Shown: positions 51,584 to 61,800 of the stretch, one piece after another
How the letters are laid out: each line of letters starts with the position of its first letter
Position numbering within the stretch: position 1 is the stretch's first letter
NCBI GenBank assembly: GCA_049115815.1
Contig: JAGDZO010000006.1
Span: forward strand, 124,001 to 188,000
Origin: Marinoscillum sp049115815
GTDB taxonomy: Bacteria; Bacteroidota; Bacteroidia; Cytophagales; Cyclobacteriaceae
Direction: 5' to 3'
DNA: 64,000 nt
Notes under the pieces: generated by a model
The model's database searches: none
What the model saw: the letters and a program-made list of their open reading frames with translations, nothing else
What the model was told of the DNA's origin: nothing
Program-made: the position numbers and the translations under genes

Positions 51584-53959
51584 ATGAAATACAAAAATTG
51601 CCACCGAATAGCACGTTTTCTTATGCTGTTGATTGTCCTCGTCTCATCCAGAGTGACTGCACAAACTGCAGACTGGAATAATGCCCAATGGATCTGGCAG
51701 AAGGAAGATGGACCATCCAACACCTGGATGAGTTTTCGAAAAACGGTTGAGTTGAAGGATGTGCCTTCACAGGTGGAAGCTCACATCTCTGTGGATAGTA
51801 AGTTTTGGCTTTGGATCAATGGAGAAATGGTCATGTTTGAAGGAGGATTATCGCGTGGACCAAGTCAGGCAGGAGAGTGGGATAGAAAAAACAAGATAAC
51901 CCCTGCAAACAGTTGGTATGAAACTGTGGATATTCAATCTTATCTTAAAAAAGGCCAGAATACCATTGCGGTATTGGTGTGGTATTGGGGGCGTGAGACC
52001 CACAAAGGAACGCATGTCGATAGCGGACAGGGTGGATTGCTGTTCCATGCGCAGATCGGGGAGCAGGTTATCGTATCAGACAAATCTTGGAAGGCTACAC
52101 AACATCCTGCTTACAACAATACAATTGACCCACCGAGTAAAAATCTGGTGCAGTACAGTGTCATGTATGATGCGCGAAAAAGTATGGGAGACTGGACAGA
52201 GGAAGCATGGTATTCAGAAACTTATAATGACGAAAACTGGCCTTTAGCAACGGAAAAAGGTGAACTTGGAACAGCACCCTGGTATGATGTAGAGGAAAAC
52301 ATCGTACCTAGACTGATCAATCATGGCTTGAAGGATTATGCTAATCACACAGAATTACAATTACCTTTTGTGAGTGATGGACAAACGATAAAATGCAAAC
52401 TTCCTTTCAACATTCAAGTCACACCGTATCTGGAAGTAGAAGCTGAAGCTGGAGACACTATTTTTATCACTACAGACAACCGCCTCAATAAAATCAACAC
52501 GACTTACATCACAAAAAAAGGCAAACAAGCCTTCGAATCTTTTTCATGGTTTAATGGGCATGAGGTGCTATACACGATTCCTGCCGGGGTAAAGGTGAGC
52601 GCCCTCAAATATCGCTGGATGAGCGTAGGAGAGATGGTAGGCCAGTTTGAGGTGGATGATCCTTTTTACACCCGGCTGTGGACGATGGGGAATAATACTC
52701 TTTTCGTCTGTGCTCGTGACAATTTCATGGATTGCCCTGACAGGGAACGAGCCTTGTGGATTGGCGATGTAGCGGATCAAACGGGTTACTTGTTTTACTC
52801 CATGGACAATGCTGGTCGACAGTTGCTCAAGAAAGCGATCCTTCAAACCACCTCTTTCAGTGAGGATGGCGTGCTTGGAGCTTTGGGACCTTTAAGGGTG
52901 CGTGAGTTGGTATGTCAGAGTTTACAGTTTATTGCCCAAGTGGTTTGGCCATACTATTTGAATACAGGTGATTTAGAGACACTGGAGATTGCCTATCCTT
53001 ATGTTTATGGCTACCTGGACTTGTTTCCGATGCTCGATAGTGGCTTGCCTGAGTATAGAAAAGGAAAAAGTCCGGATTCATGGAATTGGTTGGACTGGGG
53101 CGTGAAAAATACCATCGACGAGCAACCGATCCAGATGGCGTTTTATTACCTGGCCTTAAAGGAGGCTAAGAAAATGGCCGGAGTGCTGGGTAAAAAAGAG
53201 CACATTGCCTGGTACGACGAGCGACTAACTTCTATGAAAGAAGCTTACGATAAAGCCTTTTGGAAAGATGGTTTCTACAGCACTAATCCGGAAAAATTCA
53301 AGGACGATCGGGCCAATGCGATCGCGATTGTTTCAGGAATTGCCAACCCTGCCTATTATGATCAAATTGTAGATAATGTGCTGATTCCCAATCGCTACTC
53401 CAGTCCGCATTTTGAGTGGATGGTAGAGGAAGCTATGTGCATTGCCGGAAGGCATACCGAATCATTACAGCGAATGAAAGAGCAGTATCAGAGCCAGGTA
53501 GATCGCGAGGGAATGACCACTCTGTATGAAATATTCCCTAAGGGGGGAAGCTACAACCATGCCTGGAATGCTCCTAACACAATACTTTCCAAAAATATAG
53601 CTGGTGTGGCTCCAACGGCGGTTGGTTGGGCTGAGTACAAGATCATGCCAAACCTAGAGCATTTCACCAGTCTGAAGAAAACCATTCCTACGGTGAAAGG
53701 AGATATCGAATTGAGTATCGAATTGACCAATGAAGAATACCAATTTCAATTGAATTCACCGAAGGAAACCACCGCCATTATTGGTATACCGAAAGAAGGG
53801 AAAGAAATAACACAGGTGGTCGTGAATGGTGTCTTGGTGATTAAAAAAGGAAAAGCAAGGAAAGCGTTGAAAGGCTTACGCATTCTAGATGAAGATTCAA
53901 ATTATGTCCGACTTGAGATGGGAGCGGGGAAATATGAGTTAACAGCTAAATACGAATGA
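51584..53959 (+). CDS. GH78 alpha-L-rhamnosidase
   Basis: The 791-residue protein has a signal peptide (LLIVLVSSRVTAQ), N-terminal rhamnosidase beta-sandwich domains (WIWQKEDGPSNTWMSFRKTV, then WLWINGEMV), the (alpha/alpha)6 catalytic barrel and a C-terminal beta-sandwich. The family motif DCPDRERALWIGD (Asp383 to Asp395) holds the likely general acid Glu388. GH78 enzymes hydrolyse terminal alpha-L-rhamnose; this is a second rhamnosidase family beside the GH106 genes. It overlaps a possible start of the next gene by 4 bp. The 258 bp before the gene hold no gene and no clear operator. Confidence 0.88.
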   Translation: MKYKNCHRIARFLMLLIVLVSSRVTAQTADWNNAQWIWQKEDGPSNTWMSFRKTVELKDVPSQVEAHISVDSKFWLWINGEMVMFEGGLSRGPSQAGEWDRKNKITPANSWYETVDIQSYLKKGQNTIAVLVWYWGRETHKGTHVDSGQGGLLFHAQIGEQVIVSDKSWKATQHPAYNNTIDPPSKNLVQYSVMYDARKSMGDWTEEAWYSETYNDENWPLATEKGELGTAPWYDVEENIVPRLINHGLKDYANHTELQLPFVSDGQTIKCKLPFNIQVTPYLEVEAEAGDTIFITTDNRLNKINTTYITKKGKQAFESFSWFNGHEVLYTIPAGVKVSALKYRWMSVGEMVGQFEVDDPFYTRLWTMGNNTLFVCARDNFMDCPDRERALWIGDVADQTGYLFYSMDNAGRQLLKKAILQTTSFSEDGVLGALGPLRVRELVCQSLQFIAQVVWPYYLNTGDLETLEIAYPYVYGYLDLFPMLDSGLPEYRKGKSPDSWNWLDWGVKNTIDEQPIQMAFYYLALKEAKKMAGVLGKKEHIAWYDERLTSMKEAYDKAFWKDGFYSTNPEKFKDDRANAIAIVSGIANPAYYDQIVDNVLIPNRYSSPHFEWMVEEAMCIAGRHTESLQRMKEQYQSQVDREGMTTLYEIFPKGGSYNHAWNAPNTILSKNIAGVAPTAVGWAEYKIMPNLEHFTSLKKTIPTVKGDIELSIELTNEEYQFQLNSPKETTAIIGIPKEGKEITQVVVNGVLVIKKGKARKALKGLRILDEDSNYVRLEMGAGKYELTAKYE

Positions 53960-54021
53960 TTGCGCCAAATAGCACAAAGAATATTAAAAACAAGACATTA
54001 ATAGTTAAAAAACGAGTTTCC

Positions 54022-56742
54022 ATGAGACAGCTAATACTTATTCTACTCAGTTTCAATTGTGTATATCTGTCTGCACAGTCATTAAAACGTCCATGCATTT
54101 TTGTAACGACTGAAGAAAAAGCAGCAATATTAGAGAAAATCGAAAAATATGACTGGGCAAAATCTGTTCACACCGAGTTAGAGAAAAGTGTTGATTCACG
54201 TGTTACATCACATCAGACGAATCCATCAAGCACGATTAATGGAATAAGTGATTTGGCTGCAGATGACAATCTTTCGGAATCACAAGCATCCAGTCTAAAC
54301 AAAGCTCATTATACGGTTTTGAGTCGCGCTTCTCATGCAGGAATGCTTTATTACTTGACTGAGGAGGACAAATATGCGCAGTATGCTGCAGATGTGATTT
54401 GGTATTATTTTCAAGAGCTTTCGACTAGAACACCTGAAAACACTGCGATCGGTGGTAACTATTTCTACGATCCTAGAAGTACGTATCCACATTTAGCAGC
54501 GTCTTACGATCTTGTTTACAACTTTCTTCAGAAGCCAGAAACCCAGGTGTTTGACAAAACCGCAGGTCAGTATGTAACCTTTGATAATAATATTGCTCAA
54601 AAAGCAATGAAAAATGTGGCTGGAAATGCTCTATTGGAATCTAAAGGCACGGATACCAGATATGGAAAACTAGTTTCTAATCACCCAATTCTAACCGCGC
54701 CTGGTACGCTTGCGGCAATCATGTGTATTGATGATGATACAGAAAGGGAGCGTTTGTTCGACGTGTTTTGGAATAAAGGAACCAAGCGCCAGAACTCATT
54801 TACAAAAACAATCATGCCTATGTTTGGTGAACAAGGTATATGGCCTGAGTCTACTAGTTATAGCTTCATGTCTAATATTCAGCGAGTAATTAACATGGTT
54901 GATAGACTCAAACCTGAGTTGAATGTGACCGATACGTATATGAACAGCCTTGAGGGTGTTTTTCTGTTCGAAAATCTTCGTAATCCGGATCGAACATTTG
55001 TTCGCTTCGGCGATTCAAAGCGATTTAATGATGGTACAAAGAATCTATACACTTTTGTATTGAACATAGCTAAAAGGAGGGGTTATACAGATTTACAGGA
55101 TAGGGCTGAGACAGCTCTGGCTCAGTATTATAATGCCAAAGGAGAACGAAGTACCACGTTTTCCAGTTCTCCTTTTGAAGCGACGAGCCATCTCGACTTG
55201 TTCTGGGGTGAAGATTTGGAGGAAGATTCCTTCGAGGAATTCAAATACAAACCTACAGTTGTAATTAAGCATGCGGGTGTGGTGCTTCAGCGCAATTATA
55301 CGGATGTGGATAATGTAGAAAATGGTCTTTGCGGCGTTATAGGCGGTGCTCACTACGTTCACTCTCATTGTACCGGTATTGCAATGGAGCTATATGGGAG
55401 TAACTATCAGATGGCTCCATCCGGAGGCATGCCTCCTACAGTACCAGAACGAAAAATTCCTACTCATACTAATTATTTCCGATTGTATGCAGGTAACAAT
55501 ACGGTGATCATCAATGGTACTTCGCATGGTAGACAACAGGGATCATGGGCCGGAAATGCTTATTTATGGCAAAATACTACGCAAAATATCGCTGCTGAGC
55601 CTGCCCACTTGGAAGACCCACTAAGCACCAATTTCAGTTTTGCAACACAATTGCTCGAAGATGAGATCAACAATAGCGAGCAAATGCGAACCTTAAGCAC
55701 CATCAGGACAAGTCCTATGACAGCCTACTATTTCGATATGTTTCGTTCAAAGTCCCTAGATGAAGATATGTTTCACGACTATATCTATCACAATATTGGT
55801 GACGAAACTTCCATCAAAAATGCTACTGATGACACTGAGCTGGTTCTGAATTCGACCAGTCGATACCAAAATGACATAGGTGATCCGGTTCAATCTCCAG
55901 GATGGCGCATGTTTGAAAACACAAAAGCCAGTTCTTCAACTGATGATCCGATAAACATTCGTTTTCATATTAAACACAACGATAGGTACATGCATATGAA
56001 AACTCCGGGGGGAACACGTTATGAATATACCCAAGCACTGGGCCCTGCTAGCAGAGAAGCTAAAAACGGATACACCAATAAAAAAACACAGATCGTTGCT
56101 ATTCGCAAATTAGGAGAGGCATGGCAAAATCCGTTTATTAACGTCTTTGAACCGTCCGATTCTGATGAAAGCACCATTGTTTCTGTTGAAAGCCTGATAT
56201 CGAAGCGCAAAGTAATTGGAGCAATCGTGACAAGCGATATAGAAGGTAAAGAGATTAAAGACTACATCCTAAACAGCGACAAATCTGAGAACATAGAGTT
56301 AGACGAACATCTTATAGCATTTAATGGTCGTTTTGGGATTGTCAGAACCGAACAACGCACTGATGGTACCCAGGATATTACATTATATATAGGAGAAGGA
56401 AATTCAATTTCTTATGGCAACCTGCGGATTTCGGGAGGGGCTGAAAATAGGAACGTTCGCACCTTTGAAGCAATAGAGGATGCTACGAAAGTGGTATTAT
56501 CTGCTGTTCCGTCACCAATAGAGGTAGTTCAAGTGTATCCAAATCCATCCAAGGGGATTTTTCAAATCCAGACAACTGTGCCATGTCGTTATAAAGTGTT
56601 CAACCTTAGTGGAGCAATGATTGCGAGTGGGGAGGCTTCTTCATCATTCAGTTTGGATTTGAGCAAGGAAAATTCTTCGATCTATATGTTACAAATTGAG
56701 TCGAATGGAAAGATAGAAGTTCTACGATTGGTAAAACATTGA
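54022..56742 (+). CDS. Heparinase II/III-like polysaccharide lyase (PL37/PL40-like) with T9SS sorting domain
   Basis: ATG 54022 gives 906 residues with a signal peptide (LILILLSFNCVYLSAQ); an upstream ATG at 53956 overlaps the GH78 stop but adds a polar extension before the signal. The toroid (MFGEQGIWPESTSYSFM) and beta-sandwich (GGAHYVHSHCTGIAMELYG, NNTVIINGTSHG) match 44062-46485 closely. The last 75 residues or so are a T9SS sorting domain (VYPNPSKGIFQI), absent in that paralogue. It should act outside the cell on the intact polymer. It lies 60 bp after the GH78 gene, in the cassette enclosed by the 297 bp repeats. Confidence 0.66.
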   Translation: MRQLILILLSFNCVYLSAQSLKRPCIFVTTEEKAAILEKIEKYDWAKSVHTELEKSVDSRVTSHQTNPSSTINGISDLAADDNLSESQASSLNKAHYTVLSRASHAGMLYYLTEEDKYAQYAADVIWYYFQELSTRTPENTAIGGNYFYDPRSTYPHLAASYDLVYNFLQKPETQVFDKTAGQYVTFDNNIAQKAMKNVAGNALLESKGTDTRYGKLVSNHPILTAPGTLAAIMCIDDDTERERLFDVFWNKGTKRQNSFTKTIMPMFGEQGIWPESTSYSFMSNIQRVINMVDRLKPELNVTDTYMNSLEGVFLFENLRNPDRTFVRFGDSKRFNDGTKNLYTFVLNIAKRRGYTDLQDRAETALAQYYNAKGERSTTFSSSPFEATSHLDLFWGEDLEEDSFEEFKYKPTVVIKHAGVVLQRNYTDVDNVENGLCGVIGGAHYVHSHCTGIAMELYGSNYQMAPSGGMPPTVPERKIPTHTNYFRLYAGNNTVIINGTSHGRQQGSWAGNAYLWQNTTQNIAAEPAHLEDPLSTNFSFATQLLEDEINNSEQMRTLSTIRTSPMTAYYFDMFRSKSLDEDMFHDYIYHNIGDETSIKNATDDTELVLNSTSRYQNDIGDPVQSPGWRMFENTKASSSTDDPINIRFHIKHNDRYMHMKTPGGTRYEYTQALGPASREAKNGYTNKKTQIVAIRKLGEAWQNPFINVFEPSDSDESTIVSVESLISKRKVIGAIVTSDIEGKEIKDYILNSDKSENIELDEHLIAFNGRFGIVRTEQRTDGTQDITLYIGEGNSISYGNLRISGGAENRNVRTFEAIEDATKVVLSAVPSPIEVVQVYPNPSKGIFQIQTTVPCRYKVFNLSGAMIASGEASSSFSLDLSKENSSIYMLQIESNGKIEVLRLVKH

Positions 56743-56849
56743 TGCAGATTTACATATAGCGTAATTAAAACAACACAAGTTGTATTCTGACGACCAAATG
56801 ATGAGCATTGAAGTATTGGATTCGAGATTTATATGAAAAGAACTAAGCA

Positions 56850-58490
56850 ATGAAACACCTACTAATCGTTACACTCTTTCTCACTTTCACAGCTTCGGTT
56901 TTTGGACAGTCTGAGGAAACTGTCGACTATTTTTCAACATTCGCCTATGGGAATCCAATAGTCGGAAAGGCGGGGGAACATTACAAAGGAGTTACCTATA
57001 TAGCTTTTCAGGGGGACCTTGAAGATCCCTACGTGGCGGCCTATGATCACGAGAATGATAAGTGGATTGGGCCATACAAAGCGGGTGAAAGTGTCCTCGG
57101 TAAGAATGGTAAAATCGACAATCATGGCAAGCCGACCCTAGTCGTTGATGGAGAAGGATACATTCATTTGGTTTTTGGTGGTCACGGTGGAACCAAGGAC
57201 CTTGGTGAAAACACCTTAGGAAATTACAATTCAGGAAAGCAAATCCATGTCCGAACCAGAAATCCAGAGGATATCAGTTCCTGGCAAGTGATAGATAATG
57301 TTCAGCCATTTGCCACCTATAGCCAATTTATAAAGATGGACAATGGTGATCTTTATTTATTCTATCGGCATGGAGCTCATAGGAGCAATTGGGTATATCA
57401 GATATCCAGAGACAATGGACTCACTTTCTCTCCCAAGGTTTCGTTTCTCCATGCAAAACCAACCGCCCCGATTCCCGCGAGCGATGATGTTTGGGATTCC
57501 TGGTATATAAACCTTGAAAGGGGAAATGGCAATGACATACTGGTGTCCTATAATTATCATGTATGCCATAACAGTGCACCAGGACAGCACTCCGGCTGGC
57601 GTCATAGCTGCTACTTCATGAGGTTCGATACCGATAAAAAGGAGTGGTATAACATTCAAAATGAGAAACTCACACTTCCCATTACCAAAGAGTATGCTGA
57701 TAACAAGACCCTGGCAGTGAATACCGGCGATGGATGGAATCATATTGGAAGAGTAGGTTTGAATAGTCTTGATTATCCACATGTCAGTTGGTACGAAGGA
57801 GAAGATAACGGGACGCAACACGGAGGTACTAAGCAGTTGGTAAATTATCAATGGAATGGAACAGAATGGGAAGGTGGAAGCACTAATCTTCCTAAACCCG
57901 GAACAGGAGAAATGGTTATTAAGTCACCACAGTCGATTAGTTATTTGTTGGCTTTTGTTAGGCAAGGTGCCGGTATTGTTGGTTGGTGGGAAAGTACAGA
58001 TGGTGGTCGCGTTTTTTCAAGAGAAGAATCTCTCATTGAACAGGAGGGAAAGAATTTCAAATTGTCCCATTTCATCAGAAATGCACACCCGGATGCCAAA
58101 ATCATTGCTACACAACAGATAGCTGGTAGTGATTTTTCAAGAATCTACCTTTTGGGTAAAAATGGTCCGATCGGTAGACCAAAGGCTGAAGCCGATGAGG
58201 TCAAGCTCGATGGGACAAATTATATAATCACAGCAGTTGATGATGATCTCAACTCAAGTGAATTGTTAAAGGTCTATCCGAATCCCAGTGGCTCTACTAT
58301 AAATATTGAGTTCCTCAAAGAAGGAGCGAAGAACCTCTCAATCTATAACTTGGGAGGCCAGCTGGTTTGGCAGAAGAATACCGTCATAAACAAGGTACAA
58401 CTATCTAAGGGAGCTGATTTGCGGGCAGGGACATACTTATTAATTGTTTCAGGGGACTATTCTACCACTCATAAAATTGTTATTCGTTGA
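56850..58490 (+). CDS. BNR-type beta-propeller lyase (PL25-like) with T9SS sorting domain
   Basis: The 546-residue protein has a signal peptide (LFLTFTASVFGQ), a propeller with the segments GKPTLVVDGEGYIHLVFGGH, QPFATYSQFIKMDNGDLYLF and YFMRFDTDKKEW, and a T9SS sorting domain in the last 70 residues or so (VYPNPSGSTINIEF). The GGHGG-type segment and overall layout resemble PL25 ulvan lyases, which also have a seven-bladed propeller, rather than the PL24-like paralogues. It is the last complete gene of the cassette bounded by the 297 bp repeats. Exact active-site residues are not assigned. A non-enzymatic binding role is less likely but possible. Confidence 0.6.
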   Translation: MKHLLIVTLFLTFTASVFGQSEETVDYFSTFAYGNPIVGKAGEHYKGVTYIAFQGDLEDPYVAAYDHENDKWIGPYKAGESVLGKNGKIDNHGKPTLVVDGEGYIHLVFGGHGGTKDLGENTLGNYNSGKQIHVRTRNPEDISSWQVIDNVQPFATYSQFIKMDNGDLYLFYRHGAHRSNWVYQISRDNGLTFSPKVSFLHAKPTAPIPASDDVWDSWYINLERGNGNDILVSYNYHVCHNSAPGQHSGWRHSCYFMRFDTDKKEWYNIQNEKLTLPITKEYADNKTLAVNTGDGWNHIGRVGLNSLDYPHVSWYEGEDNGTQHGGTKQLVNYQWNGTEWEGGSTNLPKPGTGEMVIKSPQSISYLLAFVRQGAGIVGWWESTDGGRVFSREESLIEQEGKNFKLSHFIRNAHPDAKIIATQQIAGSDFSRIYLLGKNGPIGRPKAEADEVKLDGTNYIITAVDDDLNSSELLKVYPNPSGSTINIEFLKEGAKNLSIYNLGGQLVWQKNTVINKVQLSKGADLRAGTYLLIVSGDYSTTHKIVIR

Positions 58491-58537
58491 TTAGAAGTCT
58501 CTTCAGGTAATTATCTCAACGCTCACTAGCATATTCG

Positions 58538-58765
58538 TTGTTTGTTGCCAAAGAGGGAAAGAAGAAGTTAAAGAACCTAACTCAAGATATAGGTGAGACT
58601 TTAAACCTACTTGCCAGTTCACTAGATCAAGCTTTTATCAATCTAGCAAGAGAAATGAATGCCAAACTGCGCAACAGGTTAATAGAAAGAAATGCTACAA
58701 CAGGAACATGGCGGGCATCTGGTGAAACAGTTGCTTTTCCTTCCAAGGGTTTAGGTTCAGAATGA
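58538..58765 (+). pseudogene. Decayed copy of a sulfatase 3' end
   Basis: Only the last 64 codons or so of a sulfatase remain: NLTQDIGETLNLLASSLDQA through TGTWRASGETVAFPSKGLGSE in two pieces, which match the end of the intact sulfatase at 48558-50192 almost residue for residue. No catalytic part is present, so it cannot be functional. It forms the left part of the second copy of the 297 bp repeat and probably reflects a duplication event. The bases before 58574 do not align clearly to the intact gene. Confidence 0.8.
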
Positions 58766-58870
58766 TCTGAACTTCTGGACGATTTCACCTGTAATCGGCA
58801 TAAATTTTTCTTCAATACTCCTCAACTTGAGTATTGGTAAATCAAAGCCAATTATCATGGAACGCAACCT
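58574..58870 (+). repeat. 297 bp direct repeat, copy 2
   Basis: Gap-free match to 50001-50297, about 92% identical by hand count. It covers a sulfatase 3' remnant, the intergenic DNA and the first codons of the lyase gene starting at 58857. A CTGGAC motif at 58775 (and at 50202 in the other copy) resembles an operator half-site, but no partner is clear. Confidence 0.85.
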
Positions 58871-61800
58871 TGATCTGTATTCAAAATCTCTTTTAAGTTT
58901 CTTGGTGTTTGTCCTTGCATTAGGCATATCAAAAGCACAAGTAACCTTGGAGGAAAATTCATTGATTACCGACGAGGCGCTATATTTCTGGAAAGCTGAT
59001 GATGACAAACCCTACCACTATGGCGCTTATATCAATCCGCACGGAAACTGTGTGAAGGTGGCTAATGGGTACGTATTCTATACTTGGTACAAGGGAGGAT
59101 TCGCCGATAGGCAATTGATGGTCTCCCGTAAGAAGATCGGGTCTGGCGAATGGGTACATGTCGGTTTACCTGGTAAGATGAGTTTGGTTGGGGGTAAAGG
59201 TGATACGCATTTGACTACCAATATTGGAATTAGCTCGGTAGATGGAACGGTACATATAATGTACGATCATCACAATGAAGATCTGAACTACATCAGGTCT
59301 AAAAAAAACATAGCTTTCGCTGAAGACAGTGAGTTTCATGCTGACAATTTCTTACCTCAGCAGGATTATTTGGTTTCAGGTAAGAAGGTAACAGGTGTCA
59401 CATACCCTGATATGTTTAATAACGATGCAGGTGAGATGTTCTTCGAGAGGAGGAAGGGATCAGCAGTAGGTGGAAATGTAGTGATGACTTACTACGATGG
59501 TGAGCGTTGGTCTGAGGAGGTAACTCTGTTGCAAGGTACAGGCGCAGAAGTTACCCAAGGGGAAAGAAACTTCTGCTATGGTAGTGCAGCATCTATCAAT
59601 GGTGATATATACTATACTTATTCCGTACGTTGGGCAGAGTCACCCACTAGACTCAATGAAGGCGTCTACTTGCTCAATGCTCATGACATGAAAGCCGGCA
59701 AGGCAACCAATGTTTTCGGGGAAACCTACGATTTACCCATTATTGATCATCGGCCATTTTTTATCGCAGATCCACGAAGTGTGCCAACAACTGAAGGTTG
59801 GGCTGGAGGCCCGCAGGTGGCAATTTCCCCCAAGAATGATGTTTATCTTAAAATATCACCCAAGAACACTACACACTACAACTATCTGAAAACCGAACAT
59901 GGCTCAAGTTTTTCTGAAGATCGCGGCAAGGGTACGTTGGGGGTTTTTTATGGAAATAGAATGTACAAGTTTGAAGAAACAGGTGGATTTTTGAGAGTGC
60001 TAAGTGCAGGAGCTGGTACGTACGATTGGCGAACGGATTATGAGCTCGCAGTAGATGCTAATTTCACGAGGAGTAAGGTTCATTTTCAAGACGGTTATAT
60101 AGTGGCAGTATTTGCCGAAGCTAAAGCCAGCGACAAAATCCCGATTCACTGTTTTGCTATCAAAATCGAAAAATCTGAGTACACCCCTCAGACTATCAAT
60201 TTTGAATCAATAGCGTCTAAAGTGGAAGGTGATATGGATTTTAGTTTGAATGCTACAGCTACTTCAAAACTGCCTGTTTCTTTTATTTCTTCAGACCCTA
60301 AGATTGCACGAATTACAGCTGATAACAAGGTGAAAATTGTAGGGGTTGGGACATGTAATATCATTGCTTCTCAAACTGGAGATGGTATCTATGATGCAGC
60401 TCCCAATGTGGAGCGATCACTCACCGTGGCAGCCAATACTTCTAAAACGAACCAGACGATTGATTTTTCATTAGCATCAGCTACATATACGTGGGGAAGC
60501 GGTGACCTTACCCTAGTTGCGACCTCAAGCTCAGGCCTCCCGGTATCGTTTGAAAGTTCGGATACATCGGTGGCTATCGTAGCGGATGGAAGATTAAGGG
60601 TCAAACGCGCCGGAACTTCTGAAATAAGTGCGATTCAGCTTGGTAACAGCACTTTCAATGCCGCACCAATCATTTGCCATGTTTTACAGGTGCCTAAGCA
60701 ACCACAAGTGCTCACTTTTGAAGAGATACCATCGGTAGTTTCTGGTTCTTCTCCCTTCACGCTCAACGTGACGAGCAATAATCCAGATGCGGAGCTTAGG
60801 TATGTGTGTCCCAATAACCAAGTGGCTGTAGTTTGGGAAAATTCCGTCAGGCAAGTCTTAGGCTCAGGTACAGCAACCATTACTGTATCAGAGAGTGGAA
60901 ATGAATATTTCGAGCCTGCTCAGCTTAATCGCACCTTGACAGTAACTCCCAAGACACACGCAATTCCTGCGGAAATTGAGGCGGAGCACTATACCTCTAA
61001 GCAAGGAGTGAATGTGGTCAGGTGGAGTAATACTGTTTTCTATTTGAATGATTGGGGAACTGGCGACTATGCCGAATATACCATAGACGTGCCTGAGGCC
61101 GGAACATACCCAGTAGAGATCCGAGCAGCAACACCTACGTCAGGCAGGAAAATGAAGATCATGACTGGTGATAAGTTGCTTACCAATGTAACCCTCACCA
61201 CCACACCCAATTTGACCAGCTTTAGAACTACACAGGCGGCTATTGAACTTGAGGCAGGTGTGCAAAACATCAAAATAGTCGCAGTAGTTGGAGGGTACAA
61301 TTTTGATTGGATGAAAATTCTGGAGGGAGAAACCACCGTAGATCCTGACACCACAGGAGGAAACGAGCCAGACCAAATAGAGCCAGGCGACTATACCATA
61401 GCACATGTGGATGGAGAGCAGTCACCCAATTTTGCCACAAATCTATTTGATGGGAATACCGCCGATGATGCAAGATGGAGTGCCAAAGGTTATCCTAAGT
61501 CTGTGACAATAGATCTGGGTGAAGAAAAGGGATTGATCGGGACACGTATGTGGACTTATGAGAAGAGGGCGTACCAGTATCACATTGAAGTTGCTGATTC
61601 TTTAGATGGTGAATTTATAGAGGTTGTGAATCGAAGCTCCAATACAGCCACAGCACAACCTTTGGCGGATACATTCGAAATTCAGAAATGTCAGTTTGTA
61701 AAGTTGATTGTGGTGGGATGTCATAACTATAGCAGTGACTGGGTAAGTATTAATGAACTTCAGATGCTGTTCGATGAGACGGATTCTACAACGGATGAAA

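Noticed and set aside
58538..58765. Small independent gene
   Set aside because: It matches only the last codons of the sulfatase at 48558 and lacks any active-site part; it is a duplicated remnant.
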